Shown piece by piece: positions 1-10,215 of a stretch of 64,000 nt of DNA. A program made the translations under genes and the position numbers. Source of the DNA: Novosphingobium guangzhouense (GTDB taxonomy: Bacteria > Pseudomonadota > Alphaproteobacteria > Sphingomonadales > Sphingomonadaceae); NCBI RefSeq assembly GCF_002896965.1, contig NZ_LYMM01000014.1:1-64000 (forward strand). The letters are read 5' to 3'. Within the stretch, counting starts at the first letter, position 1, and every line of letters starts with the position of its first letter. The notes beneath the pieces were generated by a model. The model was not told the DNA's origin and made no database searches. It saw nothing but the letters and a program-made list of their open reading frames with translations.

Positions 1-45
1 AGGGCCCTTTTTGCGTCCATCAAACGACGCAAAAAAATACGGTGA

Positions 46-1839
<1,794 letters not shown>

Positions 1840-2094
1840 ATCGTTCTCCTCGCGGAGAAATTAACATGATGCTCGTTACCTGCCAAATTGGGCGGCCCGC
1901 ATTTAGGCAGTGGAGCATTCCTGCAGCTCACGAGGACAAGATAGCCTAGGCTTCAGAATGATCCATGGCGACGTTCCTCATTGGCGGACAAAGATTTCAT
2001 AGGCGGGTACCGCTCGCATTCGAGTGCATCTTTGTAATCGCTTATGTCGCTCCCTATCTAGGGGGGTCGCAATTACTTGATCGAGGAATCCGAC

Positions 2095-2358
2095 ATGGCG
2101 AACGGATGGGCGCGCGATGGCGCCGTACAGGATCAGATCGATGATACGGTGACCGATGCTGTCTTGCGAGCCCGAGGCATGATGCCGACGGGCGAAGGTA
2201 GCGACGAATGCGACGATTGCGGCGAGGACATTCCGCAGGCTCGCCGCGCCGCCTTGCCGGGTACGCGGACCTGCGTTGCGTGCCAGGCGAAGCGGGATGC
2301 GAATATGCGCGCTGTCGGGATCAACCGGCGCGGGAGCAAGGACAGCCAGCTACGATAG
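2095..2358 (+). CDS. DksA/TraR-type zinc-finger protein
   Basis: An 87-residue protein with a C4 zinc finger (CDDCG, then CVACQ after 17 residues) of the DksA/TraR C-terminal type, preceded by a short acidic helix. Family members bind in the secondary channel of RNA polymerase and modulate promoters. Short TraR-like forms are common on phages and conjugative elements. I chose the ATG at 2095 over an upstream TTG because GAGGA lies 7 bases before it. The gene stands alone between the recombinase and the convergent nuclease gene. Target promoters are unknown. Confidence 0.82.
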   Translation: MANGWARDGAVQDQIDDTVTDAVLRARGMMPTGEGSDECDDCGEDIPQARRAALPGTRTCVACQAKRDANMRAVGINRRGSKDSQLR

Positions 2359-2429
2359 ACCTGTCGGTACGGTTCAAACCCGTCATTCAGCGCACTCGGG
2401 GAAAATCGTTCAGGGAAAAGCCTCTAATA

Positions 2430-3257
2430 TCACGACATCGCATCGTTCTTCCTTGCCGATGCGGACTTCCGGCGGCGTACCGGCTTGCCGGCAATTTCGA
2501 TCCAGACCGGTGCGTGGTCGCTGGTCTTTTCCCAGCCGCGCACGTGGCGGTCCACCTGCGCGTCGGTGAGCCGGTCGGTGAGCACCGGACTGAGCAGCAG
2601 ATGATCGATCCGGAGACCGGCGTTGCGGGCGTAGGCGTTCCGAAAATAGTCCCAGAATGTGTAGATCGTCTCGCCCGGGTGGAGGATGCGCAATGCGTCG
2701 GCCCAGCCCTGGTCGAGCAGCCGGAAATAAGCCGCGCGCACCTCGGGCACGAACAGCGCGTCGTCGAGCCAGCGCTCGGGTTTGTAGACGTCCAGTTCGG
2801 TCGGCATGACGTTGAAATCCCCGGCGAGCATCACCGGCAGGCCGGTTTCAAGCAGCCCCGCAGCATGCGCGATCAGGCGCTCGAACCAACGGAGCTTATA
2901 GTCGAACTTGGGGCCGGGTCTGGGATTGCCGTTGGGTAGATAGAGGCCGCCGATCAGGATTCCGTTGACCGCCGCCTCGATATAGCGGATGTGACTGTCA
3001 TCGGGATCGCCGGGCAAACCCCGGCGGGTTTCGTGAATCTCGCCGACACGGCTGAGGATGGCGACGCCGTTCCAGCTCTTTTGCCCGTGCCAGATCGCAT
3101 CATAGCCAAGATCGCGGATCGCTCGCAGCGGGAATTTCTCCTGCGGCGCCTTCAATTCCTGCAGGACGACGATGTCGGGCTGGCGTTCGGCCAGCCAACG
3201 CAGCAGCACCGGCAAGCGGCCATTGACCCCATTCACATTGTAGGTTGCGATGATCAC
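2430..3257 (-). CDS. exodeoxyribonuclease III-like AP endonuclease
   Basis: A 275-residue endonuclease/exonuclease/phosphatase-fold protein. It begins IIATYNVNGVNGR (metal-binding Asn) and continues with QELK (Glu), LYLPNG, GDFNV (Asp/Asn), RIDHLLLSP and a closing SDHAPVW. ExoIII-type enzymes cut at abasic sites and trim 3' ends. The GTG start (3257) overlaps the ligD stop (GTGA), so it is translated downstream of LigD, with which it probably cleans DNA ends for repair. A longer reading frame upstream exists but lies within ligD and is not needed by the family. Confidence 0.88.
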   Translation of the reverse strand: MIIATYNVNGVNGRLPVLLRWLAERQPDIVVLQELKAPQEKFPLRAIRDLGYDAIWHGQKSWNGVAILSRVGEIHETRRGLPGDPDDSHIRYIEAAVNGILIGGLYLPNGNPRPGPKFDYKLRWFERLIAHAAGLLETGLPVMLAGDFNVMPTELDVYKPERWLDDALFVPEVRAAYFRLLDQGWADALRILHPGETIYTFWDYFRNAYARNAGLRIDHLLLSPVLTDRLTDAQVDRHVRGWEKTSDHAPVWIEIAGKPVRRRKSASARKNDAMS

Positions 3258-5773
3258 AGGTCGGGAAGGATCTGATCGGCGCGCCCCCAATGGGCAAGGT
3301 TCTTCGACGCCGCGCGCTTCACCATCTCCGCTCCATCGCCGATATGCCAGTGCGATGGCTTGTCGAGATCGCGCAGTTCCTCCCAGGTCAGCGGAACCGC
3401 GATCGGCGCATATTCGCGTGTCCGCGCGCTATAGGGCATGACTGCGGTCGCGCCGCGCTGATTGCGCAGATAGTCGATGAAGATTCTGCCCGTGCGCTTC
3501 GCCTTGGCCATCGCGGCGGTGAAGCGGCCCGGCTCGGCCTGGGCGAGCGCCAAAGCAAAGCGATGTGCGAAGTCCTTTACTACCGGCCATTCGGCCGAGG
3601 GCGTGAGCGGCGCGATGACATGGACGCCCTTGCCCCCGGTGACCATCGGGAAGGTCGTGAGACCCATCTGAGCGAGCACGTCCTGCACATGGAACGCCGC
3701 CGAGACGACATCCTGGAAATCCAGTCCCTCGTCGGGATCGAGATCGAAAACCAGGCGATCAGCCTTCTCGACATCCTCGATCCGCGCGCCCCAGCCATGA
3801 AACTCGATCGTGCCCATCTGGACGCAGGTGAGCAGGCCGGCGGGCGTATCGACGAACAGATAGGGTTCGTCATGGCCGTCCTTCTCGCGGATGCCGACTT
3901 GTTTGACGTCGTCGCCAAAGCTGCCGGCGTCATGTTTCTGGAAGAAGCATTTCTTCGATCGACCCTGCGGACAGCGTACGAGGCTGATCGGCCTGCTGCC
4001 GGCCCAAGGCAGCATGATCGGCGCGACGATCTCATAATAATCGGCGAGCTGGCCTTTGGTGAGCTTGCCTTCCGGAAAGATCACCCGCTCGCGATTGCTG
4101 ATCTTGACGCTGCTGCGGGCCGGGGTGGTCGCGATGGCAACCGGTGTCTCGGTCTCCAGCACGACGGCTTCGGGCTTCTTGTCCTCGCGAAGCCCAAGAT
4201 AGCTCGGATGACGCAGCACGCCTTCGTCGGTGAACTCGACAAAGGCGATCTCGGCCACAAGCCTGGGTTCGATCCAATGCGCGCCGCGAACAGCGGCGCG
4301 GGGCGCGTCGACGGTCGGGCCTTTGCGCGCGAGCGGCGCCATGATTTCCATGAGCCGCTCGATCTCATCGGCGGTAAAGCCGGTCCCGGCCTTGCCGGCA
4401 TAGCGCAGCTTCCCATTCTCGTTGACGCCGAGCAGCAGCGAGCGGAACCCGCGCTGCTTATCCGAGGGCGTCCAGCCGACAATGACGAACTCCTGCCGGC
4501 GGATACACTTGGTCTTGAGCCAAGTGCCCGAGCGCGAGCCGCTGTATCGCGCGTCGGCGCGCTTCGAGATCACCCCTTCGAGGCCGGCGCCGCAGAAGCT
4601 GGCTAGCAGCTTCTCGCCATTGCCGACGATGTGATCGGAATAGCGGATGCGCCCTTTGGCTTCGCCGATCAGCGCCGCCAGCTTCTCCTTTCGCTCGATC
4701 AGCGGCGACCGGGTCAGATCCTCGCCGTCCAGTTCAAGCAGGTCGAAGGCGAAATAGTCGATCGCGTCAGGATCGCTTTTGAGCGCCGCCTGCAGGGCCT
4801 GAAAGCTGGTACGGCCGTCGGGAAGGGTCACCACCGCCTCGCCATCGATCAGCGCGCTGCCGACGTTCAGCTTCAACGCGTCGGTGATCAGCCCGGCGAA
4901 CCGATCGGACCAGTCGAGACCCGAGCGCGTATAGGCGCGCCCTTCGCCGCCACCGATCGCGAGGAGCGTTCGATAGCCGTCATATTTGAGTTCGTGCAGC
5001 CAGCGATCGCCCGGTGGGACATGATCGACGAGCGCGGCCAGCTGCACCGGCTGAAACGGCGGCAATAGGCCAGATTTCTTGCGGCGGGCGGGCGCGGCGG
5101 CGGGCGTTCTGGAATTGCCGGCCGCCGCAGGTGACGCTTTGGCGCCCGCCTTGCGCTTGCGCACAGCCTTGCCCGCTGCAATCTCCTCCATCGTGCGCCC
5201 CGTATCGACGCTGGTAAGATGGGTGCCGATCAGATCGTCTGAGCCGCCGGCGAATTCATCCTGCACCTTTCGCAAAATCCAGTTCTCGCCCTTTTCCTTG
5301 CCGCGCGGCTTCAGACGAAAGAGGATCCACTCACCCTGCATCCGCCGGCCGTGAAGAATGAAATGGAGGTGACCTTCGGGCAGCGTCTGGCGAGGATCCT
5401 TGCCGGGGATCGATTCCCAGGTGCCATTGTCCCACAGCATCACCGTGCCGCCGCCATATTCGCCCTTGGGGATCGTGCCTTCGAACCGGGCATAGTCGAG
5501 CGGGTGATCCTCGGTGCGGACCGCGAGGCGCTTGTCGTCGGGATTGCTGCTCGGCCCGCGAGTGACCGCCCAGCTCACCAGCGTGCCGTCCAGTTCGAGG
5601 CGGAAATCATAGTGGAGGCGTGACGCCGCATGCTTTTGGACGACGAACCCGTTGCCGCTCGTCGGCTCGGTTGCGCCCGACGGCTCGGCCGTACGGTCAA
5701 AGTCGCGCTTCTCGCGATATCTTGCGAGGCGCTCGTCGGCCGAAGTGTTGTTCGCTCTCGAGGCTCTGGCCAT
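3254..5773 (-). CDS. ligD: ATP-dependent DNA ligase LigD (phosphoesterase-ligase-polymerase)
   Basis: An 839-residue multidomain end-joining enzyme. Residues about 42-180 form the 3'-phosphoesterase domain (QKHAASRLHYDFRLE). Residues about 238-540 are the ATP-dependent ligase with the nucleotidyl motif KYDGYR (Lys263). Residues about 560-835 are the primase-polymerase domain with the metal-binding DLDPD (Asp677, Asp679). The domain order PE-LIG-POL is one of the known arrangements. LigD works with Ku in bacterial non-homologous end joining. It lies 20 bases after the GNAT gene and overlaps the ExoIII-like gene, forming a minus-strand repair operon. Ku is encoded about 1.6 kb upstream on the same strand. 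Confidence 0.96.
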   Translation of the reverse strand: MARASRANNTSADERLARYREKRDFDRTAEPSGATEPTSGNGFVVQKHAASRLHYDFRLELDGTLVSWAVTRGPSSNPDDKRLAVRTEDHPLDYARFEGTIPKGEYGGGTVMLWDNGTWESIPGKDPRQTLPEGHLHFILHGRRMQGEWILFRLKPRGKEKGENWILRKVQDEFAGGSDDLIGTHLTSVDTGRTMEEIAAGKAVRKRKAGAKASPAAAGNSRTPAAAPARRKKSGLLPPFQPVQLAALVDHVPPGDRWLHELKYDGYRTLLAIGGGEGRAYTRSGLDWSDRFAGLITDALKLNVGSALIDGEAVVTLPDGRTSFQALQAALKSDPDAIDYFAFDLLELDGEDLTRSPLIERKEKLAALIGEAKGRIRYSDHIVGNGEKLLASFCGAGLEGVISKRADARYSGSRSGTWLKTKCIRRQEFVIVGWTPSDKQRGFRSLLLGVNENGKLRYAGKAGTGFTADEIERLMEIMAPLARKGPTVDAPRAAVRGAHWIEPRLVAEIAFVEFTDEGVLRHPSYLGLREDKKPEAVVLETETPVAIATTPARSSVKISNRERVIFPEGKLTKGQLADYYEIVAPIMLPWAGSRPISLVRCPQGRSKKCFFQKHDAGSFGDDVKQVGIREKDGHDEPYLFVDTPAGLLTCVQMGTIEFHGWGARIEDVEKADRLVFDLDPDEGLDFQDVVSAAFHVQDVLAQMGLTTFPMVTGGKGVHVIAPLTPSAEWPVVKDFAHRFALALAQAEPGRFTAAMAKAKRTGRIFIDYLRNQRGATAVMPYSARTREYAPIAVPLTWEELRDLDKPSHWHIGDGAEMVKRAASKNLAHWGRADQILPDL

Positions 5774-5793
5774 ATTGATTTCCGATCACCCCG

Positions 5794-6735
5794 TTAATTC
5801 GTACGGTGGTGCACTCGTTCCCCGCTCGCCCATTCGCCGATCGTGCGGACGAAGCGATAGCTTGCCTGTTCGAACTTCAGAGAGCGGAAGAAATTGTGGC
5901 TGTTGTCGATCGTGATGTCGCTCATCGCCTCGATTTGACGGCAGCCGGCCTTCGCCAGTGCGGTCTCGGCGGCCGCCACCATCGCCGTTCCGACGCCGCG
6001 ACGACGATGGCGCTTGTCGACTATGAGCACTGTCACGCGCCCGATCGGGCCGCGGTGGACAGTCGCTACAACCGCCCATCCGCAGCAGCCGACGATATCG
6101 CCCAGCTCGGCGACCACCATGCCGGCCTTCGCCTTTCGGGCTGCCGCGAGATTGTCTGCGACCTCCCTGCTACCGAGCGATACGCCGCTGAGCTGGCCGA
6201 GAAGCGCCGCCAGCGAACCAGCATCGTTCGCGGTGACAGCGCGAATACGCAACTCCGGTTCGGGTGCGGGCAAAGGCTCGGGATCGGGCTGGGGCGCTGG
6301 CTCAGCTTTCGGGACGAGCCGGAGTGAAGGCTGCGGACGCGCCTTCTTGGAAGGTTTCCGTGCCGGACCTGGCTCTTCTCGTCTACGCGGCGCCGGACGA
6401 TCTCGTAACACCGGTTTTGCCCGGCGGCGGATGGGTTCCTCGTCCTCCTCGGGCTCGGCCGGGCGGGGTTTGTCTCTGGGGGCAGGTCGGTCGGGCGTCG
6501 CGTCGGCCGACTGCTTCCATGTGCTTTGCTCGCTGCTACGCAGATAGTCCTGAATGTCGTCGGCGCTCGCGGTCAGGCCATCGTCGCCGATACCGAGCAG
6601 CGCCTTGCCGCCCGCATCGGTCAGGCCATATTTCCCGAAGTCGCCGGTGCCGGGCTTGCGCCGCCGCGATTTGACCAGTCTCAGCCCCCGGTGCTGCGCC
6701 ATCTCGCGGAGCTCGTCGTCGCTGACCTCTGCCAT
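5794..6735 (-). CDS. GNAT-family N-acetyltransferase with an extra N-terminal domain
   Basis: A 313-residue protein. The first about 65 residues form a small helical domain (DELREMAQHRGLRLVKSRRR, then a Gly-rich GKYGLTDAGG segment). A proline/arginine-rich linker follows to about residue 160, and the C-terminal about 140 residues are a GNAT fold with the acetyl-CoA loop RRRGVGTAMVAAA. GNAT enzymes move an acetyl group to an amine; the substrate cannot be told. It sits directly upstream of ligD and is probably cotranscribed, so a role linked to end joining is inferred only from position. The start is uncertain: ATG 6735 lacks a clear ribosome site, and ATG 6762 is an alternative. Confidence 0.75.
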   Translation of the reverse strand: MAEVSDDELREMAQHRGLRLVKSRRRKPGTGDFGKYGLTDAGGKALLGIGDDGLTASADDIQDYLRSSEQSTWKQSADATPDRPAPRDKPRPAEPEEDEEPIRRRAKPVLRDRPAPRRREEPGPARKPSKKARPQPSLRLVPKAEPAPQPDPEPLPAPEPELRIRAVTANDAGSLAALLGQLSGVSLGSREVADNLAAARKAKAGMVVAELGDIVGCCGWAVVATVHRGPIGRVTVLIVDKRHRRRGVGTAMVAAAETALAKAGCRQIEAMSDITIDNSHNFFRSLKFEQASYRFVRTIGEWASGERVHHRTN

Positions 6736-6883
6736 CTTACGACGAGCCTGCCATGCCAGCATTTGCAAGTGCGGCAGGATCGCCTCGGCATCTTATGGGT
6801 TCCAGATGACGCGACGCCCGGAACGACACGCAACGATACGCAGTTCTCCAGATATGCGCGCGCACCGCTTCTCTCAGTCCGCT

Positions 6884-7096
6884 ATGATCGATCGCATCGG
6901 CTTCGATGACGATCTCGGCATCCTGTCGATCTCGTTTCGCGATACTGGCACATATCTCTATTATGACGTGCCGGCCGAGACCTTCGAGGGCTTCTGCCAT
7001 GCGGCTTCGGCCGGAAGCTTCTTCAATGAGCTGATCAAGGACCGTTTTCGCTACGCACGCGATCCCGAACGGCGGCGCTTCGGGCCGAACGCCTGA
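6884..7096 (+). CDS. KTSC-domain protein
   Basis: A 70-residue protein matching the KTSC pattern: hydrophobic strands around LSISFRDTGTYLYYDVP, then AASAGSFFNELIKDRFRY. KTSC is named from the C-terminus of a lysyl-tRNA synthetase relative, and many members are stand-alone proteins of unknown function. It is divergent from the GNAT-ligD operon and convergent with the gene after ku. The ATG at 6854 could add ten residues; neither start has an obvious ribosome site. Confidence 0.72.
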   Translation: MIDRIGFDDDLGILSISFRDTGTYLYYDVPAETFEGFCHAASAGSFFNELIKDRFRYARDPERRRFGPNA

Positions 7097-7100
7097 TCGC

Positions 7101-7358
7101 TCAGGCTTCGCCAAGGGCACGATAAACCGACATCAGATGGCGAGAAGCGACGGCCCGCGCGCGCGGCGACCGGATCGTCTCCTCATTGGTCTCATGAAGC
7201 ATGGTGAGCATGTCGAGCACTTCCTGGCGGGGTGTGCCGGTTTCTCGCAAGTGCGTGCCGATCAACGTCAGCAGATTGGCCCACAGCGTGATGGCGCCTT
7301 CGGCAAACGCTGCATCGTCGTCGACGGTCGCCGCTACCGAGTCTGATCTGTCCGCCAC
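7101..7358 (-). CDS. small helical protein downstream of ku
   Basis: An 85-residue, mostly helical acidic protein that I do not recognise. It starts with GTG three bases after the ku stop codon, so it is very likely translated from the ku transcript. No membrane segment, signal peptide or metal motif is visible. It could be a coding passenger of the repair locus or an accessory of Ku; neither is shown by the sequence. Confidence 0.5.
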   Translation of the reverse strand: MADRSDSVAATVDDDAAFAEGAITLWANLLTLIGTHLRETGTPRQEVLDMLTMLHETNEETIRSPRARAVASRHLMSVYRALGEA

Positions 7359-7361
7359 GGA

Positions 7362-8264
7362 TCAGGCCCGCTTGCGCGCAGCCGGTTTCGTGGCCGGCTT
7401 GGCCGCAGCCTTCTTGGCGGCCGGTTTCGCGGCAGCCTTGCTGGTCTTCTTTGCCGCCGCCTTGGACGAGCCACCACCCGATGAGCCGAGCGAGTTCTTG
7501 AGCGCGGCCATCAGGTCGACGACGTTGGAACCACGCGAATCGCTGCCCTTGTCATCGCTCTCGATGTTAAGCGTTTTGCCCTTCTTCTTGCGCTCGATCA
7601 GCTCCTTGAGCGCGTCGGCATAGCGATCGTGAAACTCCCTCGCATCGAACTTGCCGGTCTTCTTGTCGATCAAGGTGGTGGCGAGGTCGAGCAATTCCTC
7701 GTCCGGATCGGTATCGCCGATCTCGCGGAAATAGCTCGTCGCCTTATTGACCTCATCGGCGTATCGCAGTGTCTCCATCACCATGCCGCGCCCGCAAGCT
7801 TTTATGCTGACGACATATTCCCGTCCGCGCATAGCGAGCTGGCCGAGGCCGATCTTGCGGGTGCGTCGGAGCGCCTCGCGCAGGACGATGAAGGCCTCCT
7901 CGGCGAGATCGTCGGCCGGCACGACATAATAGGGCTTCTCGAAATAGATCGCGTCGATGTCATGGCTATCGACGAACTGGGTCAACTCGAGCGTCTTCTT
8001 GCTCTCCAGTTTGACCCCCTCGATCTCGTCGTCGTCGAGCAGGACATATTCGCCCTTGGCATATTCGAAGCCCTTGACGATCTCATCGACGTCGACCGGG
8101 CCGATCCCCGGCACGACCTTTTCATACTTGATCCGCTGGCCCGAGGGCTCATGAATCTGGTTGAACGCGATCGTGGCGCCGCTCCTCGTCGCCGAATAGA
8201 TTTCAACGGGAATGGAGACCAGCGCCAGTCGGATCTGACCTTTCCAATAGGGACGTGCAGCCAT
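7362..8264 (-). CDS. ku: Ku protein, DNA end-binding factor of non-homologous end joining
   Basis: A 300-residue bacterial Ku. It opens with ARPYWKGQIRLALVSIPVEIYSAT, typical of the Ku core beta-barrel, and the core runs to about residue 235. The tail from about 250 is a Lys/Ala-rich extension with repeated KPAAKKAAAKP-like units, known in other Ku proteins to bind DNA. Ku forms a ring on broken ends and recruits LigD. The ATG at 8264 follows AGGAGAGGA. The nearby ligD and ExoIII-like genes on the same strand complete a repair island. Confidence 0.96.
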   Translation of the reverse strand: MAARPYWKGQIRLALVSIPVEIYSATRSGATIAFNQIHEPSGQRIKYEKVVPGIGPVDVDEIVKGFEYAKGEYVLLDDDEIEGVKLESKKTLELTQFVDSHDIDAIYFEKPYYVVPADDLAEEAFIVLREALRRTRKIGLGQLAMRGREYVVSIKACGRGMVMETLRYADEVNKATSYFREIGDTDPDEELLDLATTLIDKKTGKFDAREFHDRYADALKELIERKKKGKTLNIESDDKGSDSRGSNVVDLMAALKNSLGSSGGGSSKAAAKKTSKAAAKPAAKKAAAKPATKPAARKRA

Positions 8265-8500
8265 CGATCCTCTCCTTCGCAGATTCTCCTAATCCCTAAT
8301 GCCTTCGGCTCGTTCCCGCGCAATCTGCATCGCCGCGTAATCTACGTCGCCGCACCAGGCAAAGGTGTCGATGACCGGTGCATGGGGCTGTCGCTAGCCC
8401 GCGATCAGCGGCTCGCTGGTCGGGATAAGGAACGGCATCAGCAAACTTTGCTTCCCTATGATTGAGTGCTAGAAGGCGAGGGCGCTGCGAAAAGGGCAGG

Positions 8501-8656
8501 GCCGGGACTGCTAATCCCGCAAATGGCCAAGGAAGCTCGGGAAACTCTGTTTTCCGGGATGCCGCCGTGCATGTCCAAACCTTCGGGTGAAAGACGGCGG
8601 CGCATGTCATTTGCGTGTTAGCAGTCCCGGCGGCTCCCGCGTCCAGTGCGCGGGAG
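8501..8656. repeat. nested inverted-repeat element upstream of the 8.7-kb gene
   Basis: Outer arms 8501-8525 (GCCGGGACTGCTAA...CGCAAATG) and 8608-8631 are reverse complements apart from two or three central bases. Inside are GCCGCCGT/ACGGCGGC and a GGGAAAC/GTTTTCC pair. Just outside is a perfect 8-bp hairpin, CTCCCGCG (8634-8641) with CGCGGGAG (8649-8656). There is no T-run, so it is not a simple terminator. It may be a small non-autonomous mobile repeat or a structured leader RNA of the following gene. Confidence 0.6.
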
Positions 8657-8726
8657 TTCGGGATCGTCACCGCATCCGCCTCGGCACTTCCGCCTCATCC
8701 GCCATGGATGCGGGATGGAGATTCCC

Positions 8727-9950
8727 ATGCACGAAAGCCGTGGAGACGATGCACCTTCCCTATCGGGCCGTACGGGCGATCACGTCACTGTCGAGGAATT
8801 CGAAAAGCTGCGACAGCGCGTTCCGCCGCGCGTCATGCATCTATGTCCCCACGACCGAATAGCGATCGAGCGCACGACGCGGATATTATGTGCCTGTCTC
8901 GATGACGGGCAGGAACGTGCGTTCGGGTACGGCTCGCTCTACTGGCTCATGCTCGTGGGCGACAACGCCGATCCGCAAAAGATCGACAAGCACCAACTTG
9001 AACTCTCCAAATTCGAACTCTGGGCATTCGTCGATCCCGAGTTCAATAAGGGAAGGGCACGCCATCTGGATGAGGCCCGACATATCATTAAAGCGGAAGT
9101 GGATCACCTGGCGACGATCACGTTGTCCATCTTCACCATCGATGAGCCCAAACGGTTCCGCGTTGAAGACAACCACTTCCTGACGGATCGCTATGACACG
9201 GGCATCGTTCTCTACGACCGCGCAATGGATGGACCGCGGGAGCCAAAGGCGCAGGCGCGTTTTGACAGGATTACGGCCGCTGCCATGAGGCTGCCCGAAC
9301 CGCAGCATTCTGCCTTCGCCTGGTACCGGCGCCATGGGCTGGGCACGGTCAAGGGACTGGCGAAGTGCACACGCAGCTCAGCTAAAGAAGAGATGCACCT
9401 CGCTCAGGCCTTTGGGAAATTGCTCGGGTGCATCGGGGACGATGCCCTCCCGCATTCGCTTCGTCCCGGAGCGCGCAATCACCCATCCCACAACCTCAAC
9501 CTCTATCACCGCCCCCAGGACTTCGACCGGATTCTGGCGGTGTCTCATTACCGTCACGCCCTGTATTTCCTGGAGACAGCGGAGGAGACCCTGCCGAAAT
9601 ACGGGCTTGATGTCCTCGTCCGCCATGCCGCCTATGCTACCGAGTTTGGGCTCAAGACGATCCTTTTGAAGGCAGGCTACCACGACCACTTGATCCGCCG
9701 GCAAATCGGCCTCGATCTCGAGCATGCCTTGCTGGACGCCTTGAGGAACGGGTTGCCCGAGCCCTCGCCAGATCTGATGCGGTTGATTGGCCCGCTCTCT
9801 CGCTATCACAGCCAGGGCAGAACCCCGGAGCTGGCGCGGGCCGTAGGGGCGGCGGTGCCGCCTGACGAGATTGTGGGGACGGTCTGCGCGTTGATCCGGT
9901 CCGTAGGGTTGGTGACAGGCTATGAAGGGTTACCCGCCGATACCGGTTGA
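8727..9950 (+). CDS. putative nucleotidyltransferase-like/HEPN-like protein
   Basis: A 407-residue soluble protein without a motif I can assign firmly. The N-terminal half has a strand-rich pattern (YGSLYWLMLVG, ELWAFVDPEF, ATITLSIFTIDE, then TGIVLYDRA), reminiscent of degenerate minimal nucleotidyltransferases. The C-terminal half (HYRHALYFLETAEETL, then VRHAAYATEFGLKTILLKAG) resembles the helical HEPN layout often fused to them. The start ATG 8727 is chosen for GGAG six bases upstream. If the assignment is right it could belong to toxin/antitoxin or defence-type proteins. This is inference and a structure prediction could overturn it. Confidence 0.4.
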   Translation: MHESRGDDAPSLSGRTGDHVTVEEFEKLRQRVPPRVMHLCPHDRIAIERTTRILCACLDDGQERAFGYGSLYWLMLVGDNADPQKIDKHQLELSKFELWAFVDPEFNKGRARHLDEARHIIKAEVDHLATITLSIFTIDEPKRFRVEDNHFLTDRYDTGIVLYDRAMDGPREPKAQARFDRITAAAMRLPEPQHSAFAWYRRHGLGTVKGLAKCTRSSAKEEMHLAQAFGKLLGCIGDDALPHSLRPGARNHPSHNLNLYHRPQDFDRILAVSHYRHALYFLETAEETLPKYGLDVLVRHAAYATEFGLKTILLKAGYHDHLIRRQIGLDLEHALLDALRNGLPEPSPDLMRLIGPLSRYHSQGRTPELARAVGAAVPPDEIVGTVCALIRSVGLVTGYEGLPADTG

Positions 9951-10215
9951 GGAAGCGTTCTGCGAAAGGAAAGTCCCGGAGTGGACCGCGCGCCGCACTG
10001 CATTGAAATGCACCGCCCAAGGTCCCGAATTACCGAGGATGTGAAGGGCTCCTCGACGGGAGAACCCTGCTGGCAGCTTCGTGGCATGTCGCAAGCCGTA
10101 GCCGGCAGTGATGAAACGGCAATGCATGTCGCACATGCCGCTCTCGTCCGCATGCGCATGTGGCAAGCGCGAGATCATCACGATAGGAGTGTCCTGCAGG
10201 AGGGCGCCCCGATTG

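Noticed and set aside
8..35. Hairpin before the tRNA
   Set aside because: The stem is AT-capped and lacks a T-run after the stem in either direction, so not called as a terminator.
3290..4606. Long plus-strand reading frame opposite ligD
   Set aside because: Antisense to the clear LigD domains; no recognisable domain and composition typical of a GC-rich shadow.
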